Part shown: positions 32,745-41,507 of the stretch, piece by piece
How positions within the stretch are numbered: the first letter of the stretch is position 1
Layout of the letters: every line of letters begins with the position of its first letter
Assembly: GCA_942491575.1 (NCBI GenBank)
Contig: CALOBT010000031.1
Location: forward strand, 930,001 to 994,000
DNA length: 64,000 nt
Reading direction: 5' to 3'
From: CAZHNW01 sp942491575
GTDB lineage: Bacteria; Spirochaetota; UBA4802; UBA5550
Program-made: the position numbers and the translations under genes
Notes under the pieces: model-generated
Databases searched by the model: none
Told to the model about the DNA's origin: nothing
What the model saw: only the letters and a program-made list of their open reading frames with translations

Positions 32745-33884
32745 GTGAGTAAAGTTGTTCTGGTCAGGTGTAATGATTATGAGCCCTTGAATGTACAGGC
32801 CGCAGTACGACGCGGTATGGAACTTCTGGGGGGAGTGAGAAAGTTTGTAAAGAAGGGAGAAAAAATTCTTCTTAAGCCTAATCTTCTCTCAGCCGATCCC
32901 CCTGAAAAATGTGTGACAACTCATCACGAAGTCTTTCGTGCAGCTGCAGAACTTTTTCTTGAAGGTGGGGCGATACTCTCCTTCGGTGACTCCCCGGCCT
33001 TTAATTCTCCGGAAAGTGCAGCAAAAAAATCGGGAATTATGGGTGTGGCAGAAAGCCTCTCTATACATCTGGACGATTTTAAAGGAACACAGGAAGTATT
33101 TTTCGAAAAAGGCCGGCAGAATAAAAAATTCACACTCGCAGTGGCCCTGAAGGGTAAGGATGGGGTGATAAGCATATCGAAGATGAAGGCCCATGGATTT
33201 GAAAAGTTTACAGGTGCTGTGAAAAATCAGTTCGGCTGTGTTCCCGGTGTTCGCAAGGGTGAATACCATGTTAAGATGCAGGATTCGGGTGAGTTTGCAA
33301 AGATGCTCCTTGATTTAAATGCCTGTGTCGGTCCACGTCTCTACATTATGGATGGAATTATGGCCATGGAGGGGAACGGCCTCCGCGGTGGAAACCCTAA
33401 AGCGATGAATGTTATCATTTTATCAACTGATTCTGTTGCACTCGATGCTACCGCGTGCCGTCTTATCGGGCTCGATCCATGGCTTGTTCCCACGGTAAAA
33501 CATGGTCATGAAATGGGTTATGGTGTTGCTGATTCGAAAAATATCGAATTACTCGGGGACGATTTTGAATCTCTGAGATCAGAGGATTTTGATATTGATA
33601 AAAATCCCCTGAAGCCCTTCGCGGGGACGGGAATTGTTGCATGGATAAAAAATCGTCTTGTCCCTAAGCCGGTAATTGATTCTGATAAGTGTATTAAGTG
33701 CGGGGTCTGTGTCAAGATGTGTCCCGCGGATCCAAAGGCTGTAAACTGGTTTGACGGAGACAAATCAAGGGCCCCCTCATATAATTACAGCAACTGTATT
33801 AGATGTTACTGCTGCCAGGAGCTTTGTCCTGAAAGCTGCATTACATTAAAAAAACCATTGATTCGTAAACTTTTACCAGGTTAA
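32745..33884 (+). CDS. DUF362 domain protein with two 4Fe-4S motifs
   Basis: 379 codons from a GTG at 32745, with AGGAG six nt upstream; the frame continues to a TTG at 32718 that is less suitable. Residues about 25-280 are the DUF362 domain (LLKPNLL, GDSPAFNSP, ISISKMKAHGF, GAVKNQFGCVPG). The last 65 residues hold a bacterial-type ferredoxin: CIKCGVCVKMCPA and CIRCYCCQELCPE. Such fusions are common in anaerobes and likely take part in electron transfer to an unidentified reaction. Its long leader suggests control at the RNA level. Confidence 0.9.
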   Translation: MSKVVLVRCNDYEPLNVQAAVRRGMELLGGVRKFVKKGEKILLKPNLLSADPPEKCVTTHHEVFRAAAELFLEGGAILSFGDSPAFNSPESAAKKSGIMGVAESLSIHLDDFKGTQEVFFEKGRQNKKFTLAVALKGKDGVISISKMKAHGFEKFTGAVKNQFGCVPGVRKGEYHVKMQDSGEFAKMLLDLNACVGPRLYIMDGIMAMEGNGLRGGNPKAMNVIILSTDSVALDATACRLIGLDPWLVPTVKHGHEMGYGVADSKNIELLGDDFESLRSEDFDIDKNPLKPFAGTGIVAWIKNRLVPKPVIDSDKCIKCGVCVKMCPADPKAVNWFDGDKSRAPSYNYSNCIRCYCCQELCPESCITLKKPLIRKLLPG

Positions 33885-33993
33885 GAGTAACTTTGTTTAA
33901 GAACCTGATTTTATCCCTGAAGTGAGAATATTCCCTTACGCAGGGCATTTCTAATAATTTGATTTAATAAATAACAGGCGGGAGGTGATATCT

Positions 33994-34467
33994 ATGAGTT
34001 TTATGCAGAAAGTCAAACAGGTGCTTGGTATCGGCGGCGTTAAGGTTACTCTTGATGTTCCGGAAACCTTCAGCAGGGAAGGGGACACCATCTCTGGGAA
34101 AATAAAACTGACCAGCAAGAGTGATCAGCATATTACCGAGCTCGAGGTGAAACTCGAAGAGGTCTGGAAAATCAGAAAGGGCGATGATGAGGAAATCAAG
34201 GAGTTTGATCTGGGAGAGTGGAAAAGTAATGAAGCATTTGATATCAAGACAGGGGAGACCAAGGAATTTGCCTTCGCCCTGAATTACCAGTTGATTAAAT
34301 CAGAGAATGATGAGATGCAGGAGACTGCAGGAAAAGTCGGCAAGGCCCTTGGTGGTCTTGGGAAGATGATGGATGGAGAAAAATCAACCTTCTGGCTTAA
34401 TGCCTCTGCTGATGTTAAAGGGACCGCCCTGGATCCCAATGATGCCGTAGAAATTAAACTGAAATAA
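33994..34467 (+). CDS. Spo0M-like arrestin-fold protein
   Basis: 157 codons from the ATG at 33994, with GGAGGTGAT upstream (a GTG at 33985 falls inside the ribosome site). The sequence VKVTLDVPETFSREGDTISGKI and ITELEVKLEEVWKI is the N-terminal arrestin-like beta sandwich of the Spo0M/SpoOM family, but the protein is shorter than Bacillus Spo0M (about 258 residues) and ends after one and a half sandwiches. In other bacteria these proteins bind cytoskeletal or stress factors. Two dyads follow the gene. Confidence 0.75.
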   Translation: MSFMQKVKQVLGIGGVKVTLDVPETFSREGDTISGKIKLTSKSDQHITELEVKLEEVWKIRKGDDEEIKEFDLGEWKSNEAFDIKTGETKEFAFALNYQLIKSENDEMQETAGKVGKALGGLGKMMDGEKSTFWLNASADVKGTALDPNDAVEIKLK

Positions 34468-34476
34468 TAAATTAAT

Positions 34477-34514
34477 ATTTACCGGTTATTATGAATTTAT
34501 GATATCCGGTAAAT
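34477..34514. repeat. Inverted repeat after the Spo0M-like gene
   Basis: ATTTACCGG (34477-34485) and CCGGTAAAT (34506-34514) are exact inverted copies separated by 20 nt. No T-run follows. Confidence 0.5.
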
Positions 34515-34535
34515 GATTTGAACTTAAACAAAAAG

Positions 34536-34579
34536 ATAAGAATCTTCAGGCGCCAGTTCAGGTGATTGAAGATTCTTAT
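34536..34579. repeat. Perfect 13-bp inverted repeat
   Basis: 34536-34548 and 34567-34579 are exact inverted copies with an 18-nt spacer. It lies between the Spo0M-like gene and the convergent acylase, 22 nt after another dyad; possible terminator without a T-run, or a protein-binding site. Confidence 0.6.
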
Positions 34580-34630
34580 TCATAACAGGATACTGCCGGA
34601 TATCAAAATACAGATGGCATTTTGAAAAAT

Positions 34631-34653
34631 AAGGCCTCCGGATTTGAGGCCTT
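34631..34653 (-). terminator. Intrinsic terminator of the acylase gene
   Basis: Perfect 8-bp stem (34631-34638 with 34646-34653), 7-nt loop; on the minus strand it is followed by TTATTTTT, 16 nt after the acylase stop. Confidence 0.8.
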
Positions 34654-34668
34654 TAATAGCCAGCTGTT

Positions 34669-37152
34669 TCATCTTTTATTCTTTTTTGGTTTCAGTATCA
34701 TCAGGTGCCGCGTATCCCCTTCAATTTGTTTACGGGTGAAGTTGATGGGCCGGTATTTTCCTGAGAGATAGCGTTCAACCTGGTCGTCATAGTGGGGGCT
34801 GGCGGCATTACCGCTGTTGCCTGACGGGATAATTGATACGGATTTATCCAGGGCACTGAAGTCGATGAGTCGCCTGTGTGACGGCACGGAAACAACCCTG
34901 TAATCATGTTTGCCGAAATTTGATTTCAAACGGTTAATGATATGGGCCTCCCCCGGTGCGGGAAGGGGACCGATGTTAAAGTAAAGATTCAGGGGTTTCT
35001 GCTCCCCAAGGGGGTGGCGGTACTCTATGCGGTGGAGGCGTCCCCACTTCCACGAATCGGGATTGCTCCCGAGTTTTTCTTTAAGTTCCTGCAGGGTTTT
35101 CTGCATTGCAGATACAGCGATCAGGTCTGCAGTTTCCTTTTTTCCTGTTTTCAGGTTGTCCCAGAGGGGAGAATTGAAATCTGCGAGAAGTCCCTTCAGG
35201 GCATTCCAGTAATCGGAGGTGCTGGCATAGTCCTGAAATCTTTTCTCTCCGATTTCATCTGTTACGGCAGCCTTGAAAAGATGATAGAGGAGTACGTTAT
35301 AAATTGTTGCCCCGACAGAAGAGGTGTCTGAAACCAGGTTCCAGCTTCGAAGATGCTCCAGGGCGGTTTTGCCGGTATCGTTGAGTTCTTTCTTTTTCGT
35401 ATCCAGAAGTCTGACCAGTGCATCCCTGTTTTTCCCCGCTGATGCGGATATCAGATCCGTTTGCACTCTCATCAGTTCATCGGTGCTCCACTTTTTTCTG
35501 GTCTGTAGAAGCGCTGTGATGCGCGCGGCACGGTCAGTGGGACACCAGTAGCCCTCAAGATTTTTTACCTGTCCAAGCGGCCGGATTGTCGATTTGTTGT
35601 TAGCTGTTATAATTATCCCTGAAGGGGGATTGATCATCTGGGGATTCTTTTTGAAAGGAAGGTAACCACGCGGTTCATCCCTGCCTGATGATCCGTCAAG
35701 AATGCGCTTGTGGTTAACATGTTTCGGACGAATGGGTATCCTTCCTGCTGCCCACCAGGCAATGTTTCCCCTCCTGTCTGCATAGGAGAGATTTAGGCCC
35801 GGTGCAGCCAGGAGGGCTGCAGCATCCGTGGCTTCCTTCAGGTTTTTTGCCGTTGCTGCATGATAGGCAAAGGTGAGGATATCGTTGAAATCATGGTGAT
35901 AAACCCACCAGAGGGAAACGGGTGTTTTCTCGTATCCCGGAAGAAATTCCGAAACAATGGGGCCGTGGGGGGTGACGCGGATTGTGATGTTGACTTCCTT
36001 TCCCCCCTTGATCTTGATCACTTCATTTATGGTTTTGATTTTTTTCCATTCACCACGGTACATTACCATGTCAGGCTTTTCCGGATGAATCTTTTCCCGG
36101 AAAAGATCCAGGTCGTCATTTTCAAACATGGTAATGCCCCAGCCCTTGTGGCGGTTGTGTGCCATCATGGGAAAGGGGAACAGGGGGGCGTGATAACCGT
36201 AATTTTCGTAGCCGTCATAAATGATATGGGCCTCGTACCATACGGAGGGATTCGAGAGGGCAACATGGGGGTCGTTTGCCAGTATGGCTCCGCCGCTTTT
36301 GCTGCGGGAGGGGGCAATGAGCCACGAGTTGCTCCCCGCGAAGGAACCTCCCATTGATGCAATCCACTGACGCAGGTCAGAATCCCTGGGGGTAATTATT
36401 CCCGATTCCATTTTCTCCGGACTGTCCGGGCCGGGATTTGCAAGTGCTGTCTTTAGACCGGGATTAAAGAATGCCTGGGTCTCCATGATGGTGACGGGTT
36501 TTTCAAGGTTATACCCGGGGAAGAGAAGTTTCGCCTTATCCGCCCCAAGCTTTTTTTCTACCGCGGAGGCAATAGAGTCAGTGTCGAAGCCATCCGCAAA
36601 GGAATAACCCATGTAGGCCATGATAGTGAGCGAATCTACACGCGTGAAGGGCCTGGGCTTGATTGTTAGAAGTGAAAACTCAGCGGAGAGGTTTCCCTCT
36701 TCGATAAAATGATTTATTCCTGCCAGCCATGCATCGAGAATCTCCAGAGCCTTTGGGTCAATGCGGTCTGACTGCTGAAGATATTTTTCCGCTGTCCGCT
36801 TGAACATCCAGGTGCGGAAGAGACGGTCGTAGCGGAGTACCGCTTCGCCGAAAATTTCCGCCAGTTCTCCCCTGGCGAGGCGGCGCTGCACCTCCATCTG
36901 AAAGAGACGGTCCTGTGCGAGTGTATATCCATATGCAAACCACGCATCAGTATCTTTTTTTGCGTATATGTGGGGGATGCCCCAGCTGTCCCGGTGAACC
37001 TTTACCGTATCAGATAGAAGGGGTGATTCAACCCGGGTGTCGTAGTCGGGGGCCTTCGATTCAAAAAATATTACCGGCAGGATCACCAGCAGTGATAGAA
37101 ACAGTGCCAGGGCAGCGAGTATTTTTTTTCTTCGGGGTGTTTCTTTGGTCAT
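34669..37152 (-). CDS. Penicillin acylase family Ntn-hydrolase
   Basis: 827 codons from the Met at 37152, with GGAGG six nt upstream. An N-terminal hydrophobic helix (about 12-30) exports or anchors it. The alpha subunit starts with VKVHRDSWGIPHIYA and LAQDRLFQME. Autocleavage is expected before Ser274 (GSNSW), which becomes the N-terminal nucleophile of the beta subunit; ILANDPHV follows as in the family. It should hydrolyse amide bonds, for example of beta-lactam side chains or N-acyl-homoserine lactones, in the periplasm; the substrate cannot be told from sequence. Monocistronic with its own terminator. Confidence 0.93.
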   Translation of the reverse strand: MTKETPRRKKILAALALFLSLLVILPVIFFESKAPDYDTRVESPLLSDTVKVHRDSWGIPHIYAKKDTDAWFAYGYTLAQDRLFQMEVQRRLARGELAEIFGEAVLRYDRLFRTWMFKRTAEKYLQQSDRIDPKALEILDAWLAGINHFIEEGNLSAEFSLLTIKPRPFTRVDSLTIMAYMGYSFADGFDTDSIASAVEKKLGADKAKLLFPGYNLEKPVTIMETQAFFNPGLKTALANPGPDSPEKMESGIITPRDSDLRQWIASMGGSFAGSNSWLIAPSRSKSGGAILANDPHVALSNPSVWYEAHIIYDGYENYGYHAPLFPFPMMAHNRHKGWGITMFENDDLDLFREKIHPEKPDMVMYRGEWKKIKTINEVIKIKGGKEVNITIRVTPHGPIVSEFLPGYEKTPVSLWWVYHHDFNDILTFAYHAATAKNLKEATDAAALLAAPGLNLSYADRRGNIAWWAAGRIPIRPKHVNHKRILDGSSGRDEPRGYLPFKKNPQMINPPSGIIITANNKSTIRPLGQVKNLEGYWCPTDRAARITALLQTRKKWSTDELMRVQTDLISASAGKNRDALVRLLDTKKKELNDTGKTALEHLRSWNLVSDTSSVGATIYNVLLYHLFKAAVTDEIGEKRFQDYASTSDYWNALKGLLADFNSPLWDNLKTGKKETADLIAVSAMQKTLQELKEKLGSNPDSWKWGRLHRIEYRHPLGEQKPLNLYFNIGPLPAPGEAHIINRLKSNFGKHDYRVVSVPSHRRLIDFSALDKSVSIIPSGNSGNAASPHYDDQVERYLSGKYRPINFTRKQIEGDTRHLMILKPKKNKR

Positions 37153-37385
37153 TGTATCCTCCGGTTGAAAATAAATTGATGTGAACCATGTCACTTTAGC
37201 TTGAAAAGCCTGAATTGCAAGAAAAAAGCAGTGTCCTCTGATTTAAAAAAGAAACAAAAACTGATCGTTTTTGATATACTGTATTTATTTTGGTTGCCAA
37301 CTCAATTAATCTGTATCATGATAAAGTAACACTGAAACGAACTGCATCAAACCGTATATTCACCGCAGCCGCAGGGGGAAGTCAC

Positions 37386-38276
37386 ATGATCCGAAACATT
37401 ATAATCTCAATGGTACTGCTATTGCTGACAGGTCTCCTGGGGGGAGGGTGGTATTTTACTTCCAGGGTAATTCTTCCCGAAAGGGGGCCCTGTGATAAGG
37501 AACATTTTATTCATTGCGGCACACCCGGGGACCTCAAGCTCCCTTATGAAGAAATTGCATTTACTGCCAGCGACGGGGTTTCTCTGAAGGGATGGTATAT
37601 TCCGGCCAGAAGGAAGGAGGCCGTCATCATGGTGCATGGACACAGCGCCGACCGTCATGAAGCCCTTCGGTGGGTGAGGGTCCTTCACCGTTTCGGAATT
37701 TCAATAGTGATACCAGACCTGAGAAACCACGGGAAGAGTAATGGTGATGTGACAACCATGGGATACTATGAAAAACGTGATGTCTTCGGGGCCGTTTCCT
37801 GGCTGAAGGAAGTTAAGAAAAAGGACCGGATTGGTGTATTCGGCGTATCCATGGGAGCAGCAACGACTATAATGGCCATGGCTGAGGATGAAAATATTCT
37901 GGCGGGGGTATTTGAAGCAGGCTTCTCCAGTCTTCGGAGGGAGTTGAAGGATATTGCCGAAAGGGATTACGGGATGCCATCTTTTCCCCTTTTGGATATC
38001 GTATCGGTTTTCTTCTATCTCAGAACCGGTGTCCCCATGAATGACGTCTCCCCGGAAAGGGTTATCTCGAAAATTTCACCACGTTCTGTGATGATTATCC
38101 ACTGTCCCGGTGATGACTATATAGAATATACTCACGGCCAGCGTCTTTTTGATGCAGCAGGGCAACCGAAGGAGTTCTGGTCTTCTCCCTGTGAAACCCA
38201 TGCGGAAGCATGGCAGGGAAATCCAAATGAAGCGGAACGGCGTGTTGTCAGTTTTTTCGTAAAAAATCTACGGTAG
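37386..38276 (+). CDS. Alpha/beta hydrolase (serine aminopeptidase S33-like), membrane-anchored
   Basis: 296 codons from the Met at 37386, after AGGGGGA; the frame is open to 37290 without a ribosome site. A single N-terminal helix (about 4-24) is followed by VMVHGHSADRHE, nucleophile elbow GVSMGA, acid in CPGDDYIEY and His in ETHAEAW, which form a full triad. Likely exported with its catalytic domain outside the cytoplasm. It resembles YqkD/BAAT-type and S33-like hydrolases; the substrate is unknown. Starts divergently from the acylase. Confidence 0.88.
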   Translation: MIRNIIISMVLLLLTGLLGGGWYFTSRVILPERGPCDKEHFIHCGTPGDLKLPYEEIAFTASDGVSLKGWYIPARRKEAVIMVHGHSADRHEALRWVRVLHRFGISIVIPDLRNHGKSNGDVTTMGYYEKRDVFGAVSWLKEVKKKDRIGVFGVSMGAATTIMAMAEDENILAGVFEAGFSSLRRELKDIAERDYGMPSFPLLDIVSVFFYLRTGVPMNDVSPERVISKISPRSVMIIHCPGDDYIEYTHGQRLFDAAGQPKEFWSSPCETHAEAWQGNPNEAERRVVSFFVKNLR

Positions 38277-38410
38277 TATGAAAGTAGCAGGGTGAAAGGG
38301 ACAGGGTGCAAGCTTTCATAGGACAACCTATACTTAAGCAGGGCAGAATATCTCGGACGTGTGAGAACCGCTTGTTCCTTGCCACTTGTAACTTGAGACT
38401 CTCACTTCTC

Positions 38411-38959
38411 TTAGCCTATCATATATGATCCGGTACCGACGGCGATGAGCTGCCGTGAGTTGTTATAGAATTCCATTCGCGTAACGGCCACTTTGTTGCC
38501 GGTTCTCACCACAGTGCCCTCGCAGAGAAAGTACTCTCCCTGGCCGGGTCTCAGGTAATCGACACGCATATTAATTGTGCTCATCATGGCAAAGTTTTTT
38601 GCCATTTCGCCAATGGAGATCCCTTCCATATTGCTGATTGCATTTGCCTGGGCAATTATGCCGCCGGTAAGGTCTATCACAGAGGATATAACACCTCCAT
38701 GGAGAATCTTCTGCTCATAGTTGCCCACCAGGTCATCCTGCATATCCGTTCTGACCACCACCTTTTCCAGGTCGAGGGAATCTACCCGAATACCCAGGTA
38801 CTTGTTGAAGGGCATCTTTTCATCATACACGTAACTTAGCATGCCTAAAATTTTTTTTATTGTTTCACTGTCTTTTATGTCGACGGTCTGTTGAAAAATC
38901 TCTGTGGCGTCCACATCCTGGCCAACGATATCTTTAAGTATATTAATGATTTTTTCCAT
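38411..38959 (-). CDS. Hotdog-fold thioesterase (PaaI/YiiD-like)
   Basis: 182 codons from the Met at 38959, with AGGAAG upstream. The hotdog domain spans about 60-180: ILHGGVISSVIDLTGG is the HGG...D motif whose Asp is the likely catalytic residue in PaaI-type thioesterases, and INMRVDYLRPG with VTRMEFYNNS completes the fold. The N-terminal 50 residues are an added helical segment. It probably hydrolyses an acyl-CoA; the next gene upstream on this strand codes an acyl-CoA synthetase, though 254 nt separate them. Confidence 0.85.
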   Translation of the reverse strand: MEKIINILKDIVGQDVDATEIFQQTVDIKDSETIKKILGMLSYVYDEKMPFNKYLGIRVDSLDLEKVVVRTDMQDDLVGNYEQKILHGGVISSVIDLTGGIIAQANAISNMEGISIGEMAKNFAMMSTINMRVDYLRPGQGEYFLCEGTVVRTGNKVAVTRMEFYNNSRQLIAVGTGSYMIG

Positions 38960-39122
38960 GTTATCTTCCTGCATTGAGAGTATGGGTATTGACAGAATTG
39001 ATTTTCATGGAAAAACGGAAAAAGTCAAGGATAATGGAAAATAATTTGCCCTTTTGGAAGATTCACAATGGCTGCCTGAAAGATAAATAAAACAGGCAGG
39101 TATATTCAGGAGAGTTGACGGT

Positions 39123-39177
39123 GGAAGAAAGTTGAACCGCAGGCATGAAGTTATAATCACGCCTGCGGAGTACTTCC
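39123..39177 (-). terminator. Hairpin downstream of the acyl-CoA synthetase gene
   Basis: Arms 39137-39144 and 39161-39168 (CCGCAGGC/GCCTGCGG) are perfect, with an outer GGAAG/CTTCC pair; on the minus strand a T-rich stretch follows. It lies 46 nt after the stop. Confidence 0.45.
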
Positions 39178-39213
39178 TTTAAAATGTGAAATGATTTACC
39201 GTAATCGGTGAAA

Positions 39214-41310
39214 TTATATCTCCGAAAAAAAGATTCTCGAGTCGACAACAGAGACTCCCTCTCCGCGGGGATGTACTATTACCGGGTTGAGGTCTATCTC
39301 TTCGATTTCCCGATGGCTGTGCAGCAGCCAGGAGACCCTGCAGATGAGTTCAATGAAGGCCTCGATGTCCAGTGGTGCATGTCCCCTGGTCCCCTCAAGG
39401 ATGGGGAAGGTCTGAAGTTCACGGAGCATTTCTTCCGCTTCTTTTTCCGTAACTGGGGCAAGGCGCATGGCCCGGTCTTTGAATATCTCAATGTAGATTC
39501 CCCCGAAGCCTGCAAGTACCACGGGACCGAAGGTGGCATCCTGTCTTCCCCCTATGAAGAATTCCTCTCCCTCCGGTGCCATTTCCTGGATGAGAAATCC
39601 GTCTACTGCAGGTGCTTCGTCTCCTGAAGAAATTCTCTGCATAATTTCCGCGATGGCCTTTTCTGTTGCGGCGGTATCGCTGCAATTAAGGACCACGCCG
39701 CCTATATCTGATTTATGCGAGGCGTCCCTGGAAACAAGTTTTACTGCGCGGGGAAATCCGAGCTGCAGTGAAGCGGCGTCAGAGGCATCGTTTATTAAAG
39801 CGGAGGCGACGGGTTTTATCCCTGCTGCACTGCATATATCCAGGGCCTCATCGGTGAGGGGTATTCTTTTCCCCTCAAGGCATTTTTTCTTTATAGATTC
39901 GATGAGGGAATCATTCAGGGGAAATTCAGCGGGACGGCCCCTGTTGTTCCTGAAGGAGAGGCGCTTTGTGTGCTCCAGGGAGATGTGAAGGGCCATTACG
40001 GCTTCAAGGGGGGTTGGGAAAATAGGATAGGAATGGTTTTTTTCGATATCGAGTATTTCATCCGCATTGCTTGTAAAGGAAACTGAGACCGGTTTGTTGT
40101 ACTTTTTAACCATTTCGTCTACCGCATCAAGAAATGTCCGTGATGCCTCAGCTTCATAGGATGGCTGATACATGTGATTAAAGACAATACCATCTATCTC
40201 ATCAAGTTTCAGGGTTTCTTCAACGATCCTTATGAAAATCGTATAATCAAAAATTTCTCCCAGGTCGAGGGGATTCTGGTGGGCGATGACCCTTGTGTTG
40301 TAAATTCCCTTCAGCCTTTCAATGTAACTGTCAGGGAACGGCACCATGTCGAGTCCGTACTTTGCGCAGGCATCTGCAGTCATTACGGCATGTCCACCTG
40401 AACGCGAGAGGACAGCTACGCGGTTGCCCATCATGGCGGGCATGGTGAAGGCCTTGGTGGCAATGCGCAAATCATATTCACTTTCGATCCGGGTGATGGC
40501 AGCCTGTTTGAATGCGGCATTGACAATGTCATCACTTGCGGAAATGGCCGTTGTGTGCGACTGAGCAATGCTTGCGGTTTCAGGATGCCTGTTGGATTTC
40601 AGCATAATGACCGGTTTATCCGATTTCATTGCAAGATTGATGAATTTTCTCCCCCGCTTGAAACTTTCGAGATAGAGAAGCACCTTCCCGGTATTCTCAT
40701 CCTCCAGCAGGTACTCGAGAAAGTCTGATTCGTCAAGATCGAGTTTGTTGCCTATACTGACAAACTTGTTCCAGTATATATGTGAGTCGTTTACTAGGCG
40801 TATGAAGGTGTTTCCGATTCCCCCGCTCTGGGAGATGAAGCTCAGGTCAGAGGGGCCCTCTTCCCTTTCGAAAAATGCGAAGGCATTCATCATGCCGGTT
40901 TCTGCATTGCTCGCACCAACACAGTTGGGCCCGATCAGGCGTATGTTATAGCTGCGGGCCCTTTCAAGAACTTCCTTTTCAAGGTCCTCCTTTTCTCCTG
41001 AAAATTCGGAGAAACCACCCGTCTCGATAACAACATTACGGATTCCCTTTTCGCCGCAGGCGGTAATAATGTCAGGTACTGTTTTTGCAGGTGTTAAGAT
41101 TACCGCAACATCCGGTTTTTCCGGCAGGTCTTTAATCTCTTTGAATATGGGTGCACCATCCAGTTCTCCCTCTTCACTTCCAATTCCGTAGAGTCGCCCG
41201 GTAAAGCCGCGTTGAATATTGTTCTGCAGTGCAATGCGTCCCAGGGTAAGTTTGGAAAGAGAAACACCGATAAAAACAATGCTTTCGGGATAAAAAAATG
41301 TTTTAATCAT
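39214..41310 (-). CDS. ADP-forming acyl-CoA synthetase, fused alpha and beta subunits
   Basis: 698 codons from the Met at 41310, with GAGGA upstream. Residues about 1-450 are the succinyl-CoA-synthetase-alpha-like part: a CoA-binding Rossmann fold (FYPESIVFIGVS), RLIGPNCVGA, and the SHTTAI segment whose His is the expected phosphorylated residue. The last 230 residues are an ATP-grasp domain (FPRAVKLVSRDASHKSDIGGVVL, EIDLNPVIV). Fused synthetases of this type convert acyl-CoA plus ADP to the acid and ATP, conserving energy in anaerobic fermentation, or run in reverse. Substrate unknown. Confidence 0.92.
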   Translation of the reverse strand: MIKTFFYPESIVFIGVSLSKLTLGRIALQNNIQRGFTGRLYGIGSEEGELDGAPIFKEIKDLPEKPDVAVILTPAKTVPDIITACGEKGIRNVVIETGGFSEFSGEKEDLEKEVLERARSYNIRLIGPNCVGASNAETGMMNAFAFFEREEGPSDLSFISQSGGIGNTFIRLVNDSHIYWNKFVSIGNKLDLDESDFLEYLLEDENTGKVLLYLESFKRGRKFINLAMKSDKPVIMLKSNRHPETASIAQSHTTAISASDDIVNAAFKQAAITRIESEYDLRIATKAFTMPAMMGNRVAVLSRSGGHAVMTADACAKYGLDMVPFPDSYIERLKGIYNTRVIAHQNPLDLGEIFDYTIFIRIVEETLKLDEIDGIVFNHMYQPSYEAEASRTFLDAVDEMVKKYNKPVSVSFTSNADEILDIEKNHSYPIFPTPLEAVMALHISLEHTKRLSFRNNRGRPAEFPLNDSLIESIKKKCLEGKRIPLTDEALDICSAAGIKPVASALINDASDAASLQLGFPRAVKLVSRDASHKSDIGGVVLNCSDTAATEKAIAEIMQRISSGDEAPAVDGFLIQEMAPEGEEFFIGGRQDATFGPVVLAGFGGIYIEIFKDRAMRLAPVTEKEAEEMLRELQTFPILEGTRGHAPLDIEAFIELICRVSWLLHSHREIEEIDLNPVIVHPRGEGVSVVDSRIFFSEI

Positions 41311-41507
41311 TTTGTCCTCGCATAAGTCTATATTGAATAGTAAACGATGTTCATTGCAGTATATGCTGTTTTTTTTGTCATGGAAATTTTGGAGGCTCCA
41401 CTTAAAAAGTAACAATGTTATTGGATTTTACCGGCGTAATTTCAATTCTGTTCAGTGAATAAGGGTAGGAAGGCGCCCTGGTCTAATACCGGGGGATAAT
41501 TTTTCTG

